64,000 nucleotides of DNA from Dasypus novemcinctus. Taxonomy: Eukaryota; Chordata; Mammalia; Cingulata; Dasypodidae. The stretch's first letter is position 1; each line of letters starts with the position of its first letter. Under the pieces are notes generated by a model. The model did no database searches. It was not told the DNA's origin and saw only the letters and a list, made by a program, of their open reading frames with translations. Shown here piece after piece: positions 22,761 to 33,664 of the stretch. The stretch covers positions 115,098,228 to 115,162,227 of the forward strand of contig NC_080680.1 in assembly GCF_030445035.2 (NCBI RefSeq). Direction: 5' to 3'. A program made the translations under genes and the position numbers.

Positions 22761-23339
22761 GGACTTCTGCCAGCCCAGGTAAGGGTTAGGTCAAGGTAAT
22801 TTTGGCTGGAGGTCAAGTATCAGTCTTATCCAGTCTTAAAACTCCCTCTCCCCATCCCTTCCCAGTCCCTAATTCTGCATATCCAGGCCCCAACTCAGCC
22901 ATCTCTTCATTCATCCCGTCATTTTGTCAATCAGTCAATAAGTAAATCTAATAATTTATCCATCACACAAATTAGTTGGTTCTTGATGGTTATTTGAAGT
23001 TAGTGGTGTATCCTTTCAGATAGGTATTGTTCCTTTAAGTTTTCTCTCTCTTCTTATGCCAATTTTGGTACTATAAACAGGCATTTTCAGATTCATAAAT
23101 TGAGTGTTACATACAGTTATTCTGTGATATTAAAAACTGTAGTTTCCCTTTCCTCATTCCTAATGTTATGTGGCTATGTTGACTTTCTCTCTTCTTCACA
23201 GCAGTCTGTCCAGTTTATTGTTCTTCTAAAAGAACTAACTCTGGATTCACTTGTTTTTGTGATTTCCTAATGCATTAATTTCTACTACATCTTGACTAAA
23301 TCTGCCCTTTCTGCTTTGTTTAATTTCTCTCCACCTCTC

Positions 23340-23575
23340 CCCACCCCCCTTTCTTTTTTTGAGGTACAGGAGGCCAGGTATTGAACCCCCGACCTCGTAT
23401 GTGGGAAGCTGTTGCTCAACCACTGAAGCACATTGGGTCCCTTGAGTTGGTTTTTTCATTTGTTTTGCTTGTTGTTTGTTGTTGTTATTGTTTTTAGGAG
23501 GCACTGGAACGAAACCTGGGACCTCCCATGTGGGAAGCAGGCGCTCAACTGCCTGAGCTACATCCACTTCCTTCT
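23340..23575 (-). mobile_element. two short tRNA-headed SINE units, antisense
   Basis: Heads near 23365-23440 (ATTGAACCCCCGACCTC) and 23500-23570 (ACGAAACCTGGGACCTCCC), each ending at a T-rich segment. Confidence 0.8.
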
Positions 23576-24039
23576 ACCTCCCTTCTTGGAATGAATACTT
23601 ATTTTATATATTTTCATATTTTTGTTGTTTAGGAAGAAAATCATTCTAGGCTATGAGCTTTCTTCTGATATACCTTTGGTCACGGCCTGTAAGTTTCTAT
23701 TTGGATTAACATTGTCATTACTTTCTAACATCTGTAATTTATTTTAAATTTTCTTTTAAAAATTACTTTTAAAATCCTCCTCCCTCCCCCTGCTTTTTTT
23801 TGGTAACAATTTGTTATTATTTTCTAGCAATGTAGTCCAAGATATGCCCTGTACACATTCTGCTTTGGGATAGTTACTGAGATTTTCTCCTTGATAAGAC
23901 AAACGATCAACTTTCATAAATGTTCCATGGGAATTAGAAAAGGAAGTATATTCTCTGTTTTAAAGGTGAGAAATATTTATACATATCTGTTAAATCAATC
24001 TTCTCTCTTCTTGGCATTTTAATCTATCTATTGGTCTTT

Positions 24040-24127
24040 TTTTTTTTTAAAGGAGGTACTGGAGATTAAACCTGGGACCTCATATATGCGAAGCAGGCAC
24101 TCAACCACTGAACTTTACCAGCTCCCT
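24040..24127 (-). mobile_element. short tRNA-headed SINE, antisense
   Basis: Low end T-rich, then GATTAAACCTGGGACCTC and TCAACCACTGAAC. Confidence 0.78.
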
Positions 24128-24169
24128 AGTTGGTCAATTACAGAGAAAAGTGTGTGAAAATCTTTATTG

Positions 24170-24360
24170 CAGGGGTTCTTAACCTTTTGTGTTCCATGGG
24201 CCCCTCTGCCAGTCAGGTGGAAACCACGGACCTCTTACTAAGTCCACACTGTACTGTGTGTTATTTAATAAATACATCACACTGCACCAATATGTCCCCA
24301 CAAGAATAATGTTTTCTTGAATTTCAATTAAAGCATACAAACCCTGGTTAAGAACCCCTG
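24170..24360 (+). mobile_element. hAT-type nonautonomous DNA element
   Basis: 191 bp with perfect 14-bp inverted termini CAGGGGTTCTTAAC and GTTAAGAACCCCTG. Target duplication CTTTATTG / CTCTACTG (6 of 8) at 24162-24169 and 24361-24368. It is the best-kept of the three copies in the window. Confidence 0.9.
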
Positions 24361-24384
24361 CTCTACTGTTTTGTGTTCGTTCCT

Positions 24385-24727
24385 TCATTTTTTTTTTTTT
24401 AAATCCTCCCCGATTTGAGGCTTTTTTTTTTTTTTGCATGCTGTCTGTTCTGTGTCCATTCGCTGTGCATTCTTCTGTGTTTGTATTTATTTTATTCCCC
24501 CCCCACCCCCCCCGCCCCCAACGACTTGCTTGCTGGCTGCTCTCTGTGTCCATCGCTGCGCTCTTCTGCGTTTTTTCCTTGTCTCCCTTTTCGTTGCATC
24601 ACCTTGCTGAGTTGGCTCTCCGCAGCGTGCGCGTGAGCCTGCCTTCACACAGAGGCCCCGAGACACGGACCCAGGGCCTCCCATCTGGTAGACGGGAGCC
24701 CAACTGATTGAGCCACAGCTGCTTCCC
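24385..24727 (-). mobile_element. tRNA-derived SINE (diverged DAS form), antisense
   Basis: Head at 24655-24727 (GACCCAGGGCCTCCC), body with TGTGTCCATTCGCTGTGC twice, T-rich low end and a C-rich run at 24497-24518. Confidence 0.82.
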
Positions 24728-24925
24728 CATTTTTGTTTTTCCAGGAATATATGCTTTAGACATTTATAACTTTCAATGCATTACATTTGATGCATAAAGG
24801 CTCATGGAATTTTACTCACTTAGTAAATTGTACCCTATCTCATTATAAAATGACCCTCTTTGTCCTGCTTTTTGCCATGAATTCCATTTAGTTTTATATT
24901 AATATTACCTCTTTTTTTAAAACAT

Positions 24926-25300
24926 TTTTAAAATTTATTTTTCCCTCCGCCTTTGCCGCCTGTACTTGCTGTCTGTTCTCTGTGTCCATTCACTGCATGT
25001 TCTTCTGTGTCTGCTTTGCCTTCTCACCTTCTCTCTAGGAGGCACCAGGAACCAATCCTGGGACCTTCTGATGTGGGAGAGAGGCACTCAATTGCTTGAG
25101 CCACCTCGGCTTCCTGGTTTGTTGTGTCTCTCATCGTTTTTTCCCCCGTGTCTCTTTTTTTTGTGTCATCCTGTTGTGTCAGCTTGCTGTATGGGCCAGT
25201 GTGCCAGCTCACCACATGGGGCTGCTCTCCTTTACCAGGAAGCCCTGGGAACTGAACCTGGGATCTCCCATATGGTAGATGGGAGCCCAGTCCCATCCGC
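24926..25300 (-). mobile_element. double-headed tRNA-derived SINE, antisense
   Basis: Two heads: near 25040-25115 (CCAATCCTGGGACC) and 25240-25300 (ACTGAACCTGGGATCTCCC). Confidence 0.8.
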
Positions 25301-25311
25301 TAATCCTCCTG

Positions 25312-25582
25312 TTTTTTTGGTTTGTTTGTTTTCACTTCCCCTCCTCCCCTTGCAGCTTGCTTGCTGTCTGCTGCGTCCGTCACTGCACTCTTTTGCGCTT
25401 TTTGTTCGTCTCCCTTTTTGTTGCATCACCTTGCTGAGTCAGCTCTCTACGGTGCTTGCAGGCTGGGAGGCTCTCCACAGTGTGTGGGCGAGCCTGCCTT
25501 CACCAGGAGGCCCTGGGACGCGAACCCAGGGCCTTCCATATGGCAGATGGGAGCCCAACTGATCGAGCCACAGCCGCTTCCC
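25312..25582 (-). mobile_element. tRNA-derived SINE (diverged DAS form), antisense
   Basis: Head at 25510-25580 (GCGAACCCAGGGCC, GAGCCACAGCCGCTTCC), body as at 24385-24727. Confidence 0.82.
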
Positions 25583-25774
25583 TCTGTTTTTTAATATATA
25601 CATTTTCCTGAAAACAAAACAAAACAAAAAATGCATGACTTTTGGTGATGGGTTTTATCTTTTTAGGAACCTTTTTTTTTGGGTAAATTTAAACTCCCTT
25701 AGTTCTCTGGTTTTTTAAGGAGATTTGATTTCCTTGTTGAACTATTCAAAATAAATCTCATTCTAGTTTACTTG

Positions 25775-25920
25775 CTTACTGTGTGGTTTGCCTACTAGTG
25801 TGTAAGCTTTATGAGGCCAAGAACTTAGTTTCCTTGACACATAGGCCTGGTGCACTGGGCCTTCACTGCATGTAAGAGGTGCTTGGTAAGACATTGGTTG
25901 AGTGAAGGCAAGACAGGAAG
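25775..25920 (+). mobile_element. L2 3' end fragment
   Basis: GTGTAAGCTTTATGAGGCCA, CACATAGGCCTGGTGCACTG and a GGTTGAGTGAAGG end match the L2 tail. Confidence 0.65.
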
Positions 25921-26884
25921 GCCTAAGGAGCCTGTGCCTTGGGGCACCTAGATCTGACTCATTTCTATAAGCAGCTGCCTCCTGCCTGGTCTGCATTCTG
26001 TCAGCAGATACAAAGCGTGTTTCTCCATGAAGTGCATGCTTCCAAGGCCATGGGAGAAAGTTTTTACTGATTGTTTCTTTGTCTTTTAAGGAGAGTAGAG
26101 CATTCTGGCAGCTGTATGGAGGGAGACAAAGGACATGGGGCCTTTTAGGAGGCTGTGACAGGAATGCAGGTAAGAGGGGATGGTGGCTTTGCCTAATGGG
26201 TGGTGCTGAGAGCCAGGGCCAGGGAGGGAATTCTCTAGTGGCACCTCACCCAAGCTTTGACATTTAATGAGAAATTTTATATTTTAATTATATCAAATAT
26301 CGTTATCATCTTAGACAAAATATTACTCCCAAATACTAAAAGCTATACCCAAAGAATCAAGCCTCTAGCATGCAGCTGACTACAATTTACTGGTGGCTCT
26401 TAGACAACCACCCTTCCAGGGCCAGCAGAGGCTGTGCACTCTCACGGGTGTTTACATCACTCGATTCACAGAGCCCACAGGGACACTTAGTGACCAGTTT
26501 GCATGCTCCGAGTCCCCTTCTGTCTCCCCTCACTCCAACCTCCCTCACATAAAGAAGTCATACAACAAGCCTCTGCAGAGGACACCTGGTGAGGTGGGAA
26601 ACCAGGGCCTGAGCAGTGGAGGGGCTCCAGAGCAGGGCGCTCTTTGGTCTTCTCTCATAAGGAAAGAGAGATCTGCCTGGTTGGTCTTTTCTGGACTTCG
26701 TGGTGCCATGTGGTAGAATGGCAGAGAAGGAGAGCTGCTCGAATCTGCTAGTCCCTGGTTCGGGAACCCAGGTAGAACATGGTATCCTTCTGAGTCTGTT
26801 TCCTCTAAAATGGGTATAAGGAATACTCTTTGATTTGCTGTGGATTAAGTGAGATAAGATGTTGGGAAACGCCAAGTAGGAGGC
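25921..26884. other. unique DNA, no gene seen
   Basis: No confident feature. 26770-26860 has a weak MIR look (CTGTTTCCTCTAAAATGGG). Confidence 0.35.
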
Positions 26885-28015
26885 AGTTCAGGGTAGTAAC
26901 CCAGGTTAGGCTTTGGAGGCACACTAGCCTGCGCTGGAATCTGCTCTGATAGCAGGTGACATCCCAGGCACATTACCTAACTTCTCCTGAACTATAGCAG
27001 TTTAAATCCAGCCCCACTTTGGTTTCTGCCAACACCAGGGTCTGGATTGAGGTCAACCTGTTCTCCATAATCTTAATACTAAAATAGTTTTAGTTGCCTG
27101 CTTGCTGACAGAAGTGCCCAGTTTGTTCTGAAGTGAAAATGAAGCCTGAAACTGTAACTGAAAGTTAAGAATTAACAAATAATTATGATTATGAAACCAT
27201 GACATAGATGCCTTTATTTTATAAAATAGCAAAAGGATAATATCTGAAATTGCCGAGAACTGGCTGGATTTAGCCTAGACCTGCTCTCGTGATGGTCATT
27301 CTAAATAGGTCTCACCCCTGTTCATGGTTACTCTACACTTAGCCTCATCCTTGTGTGTGCTATTAAGATGGTATTTCTAGCTTGAACTTACCTTTGTTTA
27401 TGGTTATTGCAGAATGAGACTCACATTTGTGTATACTTGCCTTCATGATGATAGCCACTCCACCCCCTTTTGATATCCATATGGAAAACCATGGGACTGA
27501 CCTCTGCTCTGTCCTTTCCTATCCCAGAACCTTGATCTCTGATAATTACAACTTTGTAACTCACCTTGGTTTGGTGCCCACCCCGCCATGTCCAACCCCT
27601 TAATGTTTATTAATGAAGGAACCTGTGTCCAGTCTGGCCCAATTATTCATTAGCACCCCGATGGTATAAAATATGAGATTTTCTGCAGTCGGGGAAGCGG
27701 ATTTGAGATTGTGCATCTCTGGTATCCCATCAGGGAATAAACCCTATTTTCCTTCCTAGCCTAGTTTGGTGTGTCTGTCTAGTCAGCTGTGCTGAGGGAC
27801 TAACCCAGCAGGGGTCCACCCGGCCCCTCTTCACTCCCAGCCTTAGTTTACTCAGCTGAAAATTGGGAATAGTATCAACTCCATGGGTTATTGAGAAGAT
27901 TCAGTGAGCTAATGTATGTGAAATAGGTAATTTGAGAAAAATACTAAAAAATGGTAGTAATGGACATCTAACGAAATCATAGTCACTCAATAAATATTTT
28001 ATTATTTTAATTACC
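26885..28015 (+). mobile_element. MIR, split by a solo LTR
   Basis: Left part 26885-26983 (TTTGGAGGCACACTAGCCTG, CATTACCTAACTTCTCC). Right part from 27834 (CCTTAGTTTACTCAGCTG, TTGAGAAGATTCAGTGAGC). The halves abut if the LTR and one CTCC copy are removed. Confidence 0.85.
26988..27833 (+). mobile_element. solo LTR of an ERV1-like (class I) retrovirus fossil
   Basis: 846 bp starting TGAACTATAG and ending CCCCTCTTCA, with a perfect 4-bp duplication CTCC at 26984-26987 and 27834-27837. It has a TATA box (GGTATAAAA near 27663) and a poly(A) signal (GGGAATAAACC near 27735) in the right order and spacing for U3 and R. No internal viral genes are present. Inserted in a MIR; moderately old, with its duplication intact. 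Confidence 0.85.
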
Positions 28016-28680
28016 AGAAAAACTCTTTAGAGAAAGCTAGGTGGGAAACCCAAACCCATGCCCGTTTTCTTTTTCTGCCCCGTCCGGTATTCTGGCCCTC
28101 ACTTCCCTCCTTCCAGTTGTTTTGGGTCCTGTGCTACTAAAAGCGTTTATTTCCGTCCGCTGTCTGCAGCATCAGAGCCCGGGGCTGGATGAGGGCGATG
28201 TGAGAGTAGGGAAAGAAAATCTCTTGAGCATCAGGCCTTTCTCTCACAATCAACTTCTACTCTCTGGCTCCCCAGAGCCAGGACCTCTTGGTAGCACCCA
28301 TGCGCCCACAGCACACGCATCGACCACCCCCCACCCAAAGCACCAGGTGTGGAGACCGGGTGGGGGTTTCTGCCCAGAGCAAATGTTGACCATTGCAGCT
28401 GAGAACGGGCACGCAACTGCCCCCCGTGAGCGGGCTTTTCCTCCCCTAGTTACCAACAGAGACCTGCACAGCCGCTCTCACAGCACGGCTAGCCAGGCCC
28501 TGACCTTGCAGCCAGCAAACCAAGGACGGTGGGGAGGTGAGGAGGCCGGGCAGGCCCAGGCACTGCAGAAAAGACAGGGCGCGGCGGGCAGGCCCCCCCT
28601 TCCCTCCTTATCCTCTGGTCTTTGTGTAAGAGGCCGGATCCATCCCCCACTCGCCCCCACCCCTGTCCCTTAGATGAGGA
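28016..28680. other. GC-rich unique DNA, no gene called
   Basis: A 210-codon frame crosses this stretch on the plus strand (28041-28673), but it is low in conserved-looking blocks, rich in Pro/Ser/Gln and matched by frames on the other strand. Not called. Confidence 0.4.
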
Positions 28681-28990
28681 TTTAGATGCTCTGTGGGCAG
28701 CAGATAAGAGAACAGCCTCCTTACTGAGAGGAACTCATTGACTCCTCCCCAGAAAGTCAATACTGTCAGGCTTATCAGCTGTCCTCAGTCCCCACTCAGC
28801 CCCCTGGGGACTGGCCTTGAAATACAGGCCGCAGCTCTAGGGCCTGGGCAGGGGGCTTGCGGGAGTGGGGGGTGTGGGCCGGGAGGGGCCCGCGACCTGC
28901 TGGGCCGCATCTCAGGCAGGTGGGGGAGATCTGCCAGGATGGAGCTGTCCGGAGCCCTCAGTCCCAGGTGAACGAATCGCAAACCAAACC
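28681..28990. promoter_or_regulatory. candidate GATA/E-box enhancer
   Basis: CTG-N9-GATAAG at 28691-28708 (CTG, TGGGCAGCA, GATAAG) fits the composite site used by TAL/LMO2/GATA complexes. 70 bases on, CTTATCAGCTG (28770-28780) fuses an inverted GATA site with the E-box CAGCTG. The DNA is repeat-free, GC-rich and about 18 kb upstream of TAL2. The enhancer role is inference. Confidence 0.4.
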
Positions 28991-29953
28991 CCAGCCGCTG
29001 GCGGTGAGGCCGACACCTCCACTCCTCAACTCCAGCAGGTGTTTCCAGGAGGCCCCATGGGGGCTTCTTAGGAAAATTAGAGTTTATCACCTTAATTTAA
29101 ACCCAACCTTCACTCTGCCCCCAATAAAAAACCTCTAGTGGGAACCGTACTTTTCCCCTCTGGTCAAGAACACCTCTTTATTGGCTAGCTGGGGGGGATT
29201 TGGTTGCTTTGCAAATTGTCTGAAATAAGTAGGTCACTAGCTGGGGTTTCCAGCCCCTTTCTGAGACTCACACTGTACCTGAAGTGACTGTTTTTTAACA
29301 AGATTCAACCTGGGTTTGGCGTCAACCCAGGGATTAGTGGCTGGCGCAGACCCCATCAGCCAGCAGTCCCTCTTGGGCTCATGCCCCGAGCAGCAGATTC
29401 TGGCTGAGCAGGAGTGGGGAGGAGTGAAAACAGGATGGACGTGCCTGGCTGATTTAGTAGCCTTCTCCCCAGTTGTGGGGCGTGAGAGATCAGGTGTTAG
29501 CGTGGGCTGCCCTCCTAGCACAACGGGGGCAGCTCCTTTCTACCCTTTGGAACCCATAGTCTCCAGAGGTGACCGGGCAAGGAGGAAACAAGGTCTCAGT
29601 TAAGACCCAGAATTTAAAATCTCTCCTGGGCCCATTTCCTTTCCTGGCCTCTGCTCTCCTTAGTGGAGACCTCAGGGGTCCCCACAAGGAGAGTCCATCT
29701 GCCCCGGGTCCGGATTGCAGCAGCAGGTACAGAAACTGCTCCAGCCCCTTCCTCAGCTTCCAGATCGTCTGTGTGGAGGTGGCGGGCACAGCACTGGCCA
29801 CTGTGTTCCTCGAAGCTTCAGTTCCCTACACCATTCCAGAAATTGCCTTCATTCAATCCCCAGAGCCTAGGACTTCACTAATAGTTCTCCTGTCCCAATT
29901 CTTCTTGAGTTTTTGCCTTTGCTCTCAGGTCCCTATGCTAGTTCCGTCTGGAC
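28991..29953. other. unique DNA, no gene seen
   Basis: No repeat or recognised gene; the short frames have no protein-like features. Confidence 0.35.
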
Positions 29954-29966
29954 AAGAGCCTGCCTT

Positions 29967-30327
29967 GGGGAAGGGGCTGTGGCTTAATCAGATGAGTCTA
30001 CCCTATGGGAGGCCCGCGGTCCCCGTCCCGTGGCCTCCTCGTGAAGGCAGGCTCGCCTGCATGCCGCGGAGCGCCGCCTGGCCCGCAGACGCCGCCGGGA
30101 GCCAACTCAACAAGGTGACTCAACAACAACAAAAAAGGAGACAAGTGAGAACAGAGAAGAGTCTGCAGCGAATGGACACAAAGAGCAGACAGCAAGCAAG
30201 CTGCAAGGGGGGGAGAGGAAATAAAAATAAAATAAAATACAGACACAGAAGAACGCACAGCGAATGGACAGAGAGAGCAGACAGAAGGCAAAAAAAGCCA
30301 CAAGGCGGGGGGATTAAGAAAAAAAAA
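29967..30327 (+). mobile_element. tRNA-derived SINE (diverged DAS form)
   Basis: Head GGGGCTGTGGCTTAATCAG. The body ends in an A-rich tail. Perfect target duplication AAGAGCCTGCCTT at 29954-29966 and 30328-30340. It accounts for the second half of the 257-codon frame 29569-30342. Confidence 0.88.
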
Positions 30328-30340
30328 AAGAGCCTGCCTT

Positions 30341-31334
30341 AGTCCCATCCCATTTCCTCTCTGTGTCCTGCGTCGCTGCACCTGAGCCCCGCCCCCCCCA
30401 GGAGCCCACTGCCCCCGACCTCCAAGCATTCGCGCCCCTGGACACCCTGTTGCCCCTGCCTGGCACTGGCTGGAGCTCCTAGGAGGAACCACACCTGCAA
30501 TGCCTGCGGTCCTTTGCACTCCTTGCTACGCCACGTCCTGGTCCCCGCTGCTGTAGGGACCCTAGGGTCCCTGGGATCAGCCTCAGTGATTACACCATAA
30601 TTCTCCCCAATTATTCCTCTGGCCTTGAAGAGGCTTCATGAATATTTGTTCAGTTTATTGTTGAATCAATGAATGAACCTCGGTCATCAGCACAGTGCCC
30701 GGTGAATAGTAATAATGCCAAGAGCGTGGAGGGAGGCCCCATACCCTGCTCAGAACCTTTCTCCACCTCTCCTTATTCAAGCTTCTTAGCAGGATATTCA
30801 GTCCTTCACCCCACCCTTCTGCTCCTTGCTCAATTTACTAGTAGTATTTTTTACTGTTTACCCACATGGGCCAGATGGCCTTACTTCCTTTACCATAAGG
30901 TCCATGCTGTGACTTTACTCTTTTTTTTAGGAATGCTTTCTTCCCTTATTTCATTTATTCCATTTCTGTCTATTCTTTAAATCCTAAGCCCCAGCTGAAC
31001 CCACTGCCTGCCTCCTTGCCCTCTTGCCTGGAGTTTTCCCAGTCTGGGTGTGCAGGCTGCTTGCTACAAAATCTGGGACCTTCAGTGCCCTGACCTAAGC
31101 CTGGTCTTTGAGCCCCCACAGTTCTGTGAAGTGTTATGTTTTAAGCCTTGTGGAGTCTTCTTTCCACAAAGGAAAGGCAAGGGTCACTCATAACAATTCC
31201 CTAGGACAGGGCTCTCTATGCAGGAGGGCTCTGAATTACCAAGTCTTACAGAAGAATTATAAGGGATTATTGGGAAAATACAAGTTTATAGAATTTATGC
31301 CCAAGACATAAATAAAAGGAAATGAAATGAATAT
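30341..31334. other. mostly unique DNA, possible L2 traces
   Basis: 30740-31080 has an L2-like texture (CCTTCACCCCACCCTTCTGC, TTATTTCATTTATTCC) but no firm match. Confidence 0.3.
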
Positions 31335-31560
31335 TTCCCGTAACTATCATTGAGCATCTGCTATATGTTAAGCAAAGTAGGCAATATACCATGTACTACA
31401 GATTTCCTCTAATTCTTATAATTACACTTAAAGGAAGGTTTTAATTTTAGCCTCATTTTACTTAGGAAAAAACTGGAACTCAGAGGATAAATAACTACAC
31501 AAACATCAGAATAGAATATCAAGTGGCAAAGTCTGAACTTGAGTGCAGATCTCTACAACC
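31335..31560 (-). mobile_element. MIR, antisense
   Basis: TTGAGCATCTGCTATATGTTA, CCTCATTTTACTTAGG and AACTCAGAGGATAAATAAC: complement of the MIR pattern. Confidence 0.75.
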
Positions 31561-31597
31561 CCAAAGCCCTTCCTGGACCCATCAAACCCTCTAAGGC

Positions 31598-31765
31598 TGC
31601 ATAGTCTAATATGCTATATCCCATATGACGCTATTTAAATTACAACCAGTTACACCCACCACATTTGAAGTGCACAACAGTTGCATATGGTTAGGGTCTA
31701 CTATACAGTTATAGGTCATTTCCACCATCACAGAATGTTCTATTGGATGGAGCTGCCCTAGATGT
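31598..31765. mobile_element. old hAT-like DNA element
   Basis: CCACATTTGAAGTGCACAAC, GGTCATTTCCACCATCACAG and TTCTATTGGATGGAGCTG resemble a common placental hAT-type element with a GTTCTATTGGACAGC-like end. The family name is uncertain. Confidence 0.55.
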
Positions 31766-32415
31766 TGTCTGATCTCCCCCAAGTATATGGGGTAAGATGG
31801 TTCCAGACAAATTATGACTGAGAGGATTCATAGGGCATCATCCTAAAGGCATAGCTCTCCCCTTCAGCTTTTAGTGTTTGTGAGGCCACAAGCCAGAAAC
31901 TTGGCTTTCCTACTAAGCAGGATGCTGGCTGGATTAGAGGATTGCTCAGTTAAGGCTCCAAAACAAACACCATATTCCAACCGTGAGTATCTTCTACAAA
32001 GATACTTGCCTGAAAGGCATTTAATGCCTTTCCATAAAAACTTCAGGAAATTGGGCACTCGATTACTTTTCCTATAATATTTACTAGAAAAGTTTCCAAA
32101 ATATTGAGGTTAGAGAAAACAATCTTTAATTTGGAAGTTTAAGATGAAAAAACACAGGTGATAAATAAGAAATTAATTAAGGTTACAGAGACCTAAGATA
32201 AACACAGTAGTCACTAAAGAGTTTTTGCTAATAAATCTAACTGGAGAAAACTGAAGCACAAAGGACACAAGCATGCAAAATAAATGAGGAAATAAATTTT
32301 TACAAGAGAGGTTATTAAATCTATAGAATAAATCAATTAAAATGTGGAAGGAGAAAAAAGCTAAAAATCCATCTTCAAAGAAACGAGACAAAATGATCCC
32401 TTTTGAATTTATTAT
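31766..32415. other. unique AT-rich DNA, no gene seen
   Basis: Nothing recognised. Confidence 0.3.
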
Positions 32416-32430
32416 AAAGAGTTATTATGA

Positions 32431-32843
32431 GGTGGCGGACTTAGCCCAGTGGTTAGGGTGTCCGTCTACCACATGGGAGGTCAGCGGTTCAAACCCCGGG
32501 CCTCCTTGACCCGTGTGGAGCTGGCCCACGTGCAATGCTGATGTGCGCAAGGAGTGCCCTGCCACGCTGGGGTGTCCCCTGCCTAGGGGAGCCCCACGCG
32601 CAAGGAGTGTGCCCTGTAAGGAGAGCCGCCCAGCGCGAAAGAAAGTGCAGCCTGCCCAGGAATGGTGCCGCACACATGGAGAGCTGACACAAGATGATGC
32701 AACAAAAAGAAACAGATTCCCATGCCGTTGACAACAACAGAAGCGGACAAAGACCAAGCAGCAAACAGACACAGAGAACATACAACTGGGGTGGTGGGTG
32801 GGGGGAAGGGAGAGAAATAAATAAATAAATCTTTAAAAAAAAA
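32431..32843 (+). mobile_element. long DAS-type SINE
   Basis: Full-length, little decay: GGCGGACTTAGCCCAGTGG, box B-like GGTTCAAACCCCGG, tail (AAAT)n then A run. Target duplication AAAGAGTTATTATGA / AAAGAGTATTATGA at 32416-32430 and 32844-32857. Confidence 0.95.
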
Positions 32844-33049
32844 AAAGAGTATTATGAATGCTTGCAAAATGTTTAAAGACACTCCCTAGTAAAATCATCA
32901 TAAAAACAAAGGTGTATGGTGCATATTTAAAAAGAAAACCATATAAAAGAGACAACTAACAGCATTTGGTGTTACCAAAAAAATTTTAAATTTTAATCAT
33001 TCTAATAGGTATGTAGTACTATCTCATGGTTTCAGTTTGCATTTCTGTG

Positions 33050-33205
33050 GTGCTCAACCACTGAGCCACACCGGTTCCCCAGAGTTGGTATTTTCGTTTG
33101 TTTGCTTTTGTTTTTTTCTTTAGGAGACACCAGGAACTGAACCCAGGAACTCCCAAGTGAGAAGCAGGTGCTCAACCACTTGAGCCACATCTGCTCCCCA
33201 CATGG
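33050..33205 (-). mobile_element. two short tRNA-headed SINE units, antisense
   Basis: A truncated head at 33050-33080 (CTCAACCACTGAGCCACACC) and a fuller one at 33120-33205 (GAACTGAACCCAGGAAC, TGAGCCACATCTGC). Confidence 0.78.
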
Positions 33206-33227
33206 GCTTTTAAAAAACACAAGTTTT

Positions 33228-33664
33228 CGGGAATCAGACTTGGCCCAGTGGTTAGGGCGTCCATCTACCACGTGGGAGGTACGTGGTTCAAACCCCAGGC
33301 CTCCTTGACCCGTGTGGAGCTGGCCCATGCGCAGTGCTGATGCACGCAAGGAGTGCCCTGCCACGCAGGGTTGTCCCCTGCGTAGGGAAGCCCCATGCCC
33401 AAGGAGTGCGCCCCGTAAGGAGAGCCGCCCAGCGCGAAAGAAAGTGCAGCCTGCCCAGGAATGGCACCGCACACACGGAGAGCTGACACAAGATGACGCA
33501 ACAAAAAGAAACACAGATTCCCGTGCCGCTGACAACAGAAGTAGACAAAGACTCAGCAAATAGACACAGCGAAAAGACAACCGGGGTGGGGGAAAGGGGA
33601 GAGAAATAAATAAATAAATCTTTTAAAAAAAAGTGATTGCTCAAGATAAAATCGCAGGTTTAAA
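33228..33664 (+). mobile_element. long DAS-type SINE with an apparent 29-bp 3' transduction
   Basis: A normal head, body and (AAAT)n/A tail end at 33632. They are followed by 29 bases not found in the other copies (33633-33661) and a second A tract. The perfect 16-bp target duplication AAAAAACACAAGTTTT lies at 33212-33227 and 33665-33680, outside the extra segment, so the extra bases arrived with the SINE. Confidence 0.92.

Larger units (their letters stand above)
22970..25770 (-). mobile_element. old L1 ORF2 region, antisense, broken into four blocks by SINEs
   Basis: The blocks 22970-23335, 23580-24035, 24730-24925 and 25590-25770 read as the complement of L1 ORF2 (for example GTTCTTCTAAAAGAACTAAC, ATGACCCTCTTTGTCCTGC). 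They are in order, so one old L1 was invaded many times. Confidence 0.75.

Noticed and set aside
23340-25582. CRISPR-like spaced repeats
   Set aside because: Units are long, diverged, unevenly spaced and tRNA-derived; this is vertebrate DNA with SINEs.
28041-28673. A 210-codon plus-strand frame as a new gene
   Set aside because: Low-complexity composition, no known domain, overlapping frames on the other strand, and no splice or promoter context; explained by GC-rich DNA.
29569-30342. A 257-codon frame as a gene
   Set aside because: Its second half is a tRNA-derived SINE with a clean target duplication at 29954-29966 and 30328-30340.
32425-33644. Repeated peptides such as RPARKKVQPAQEW as a gene family
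   Set aside because: The same peptides arise from every long DAS-type SINE; they are chance frames through the repeat.
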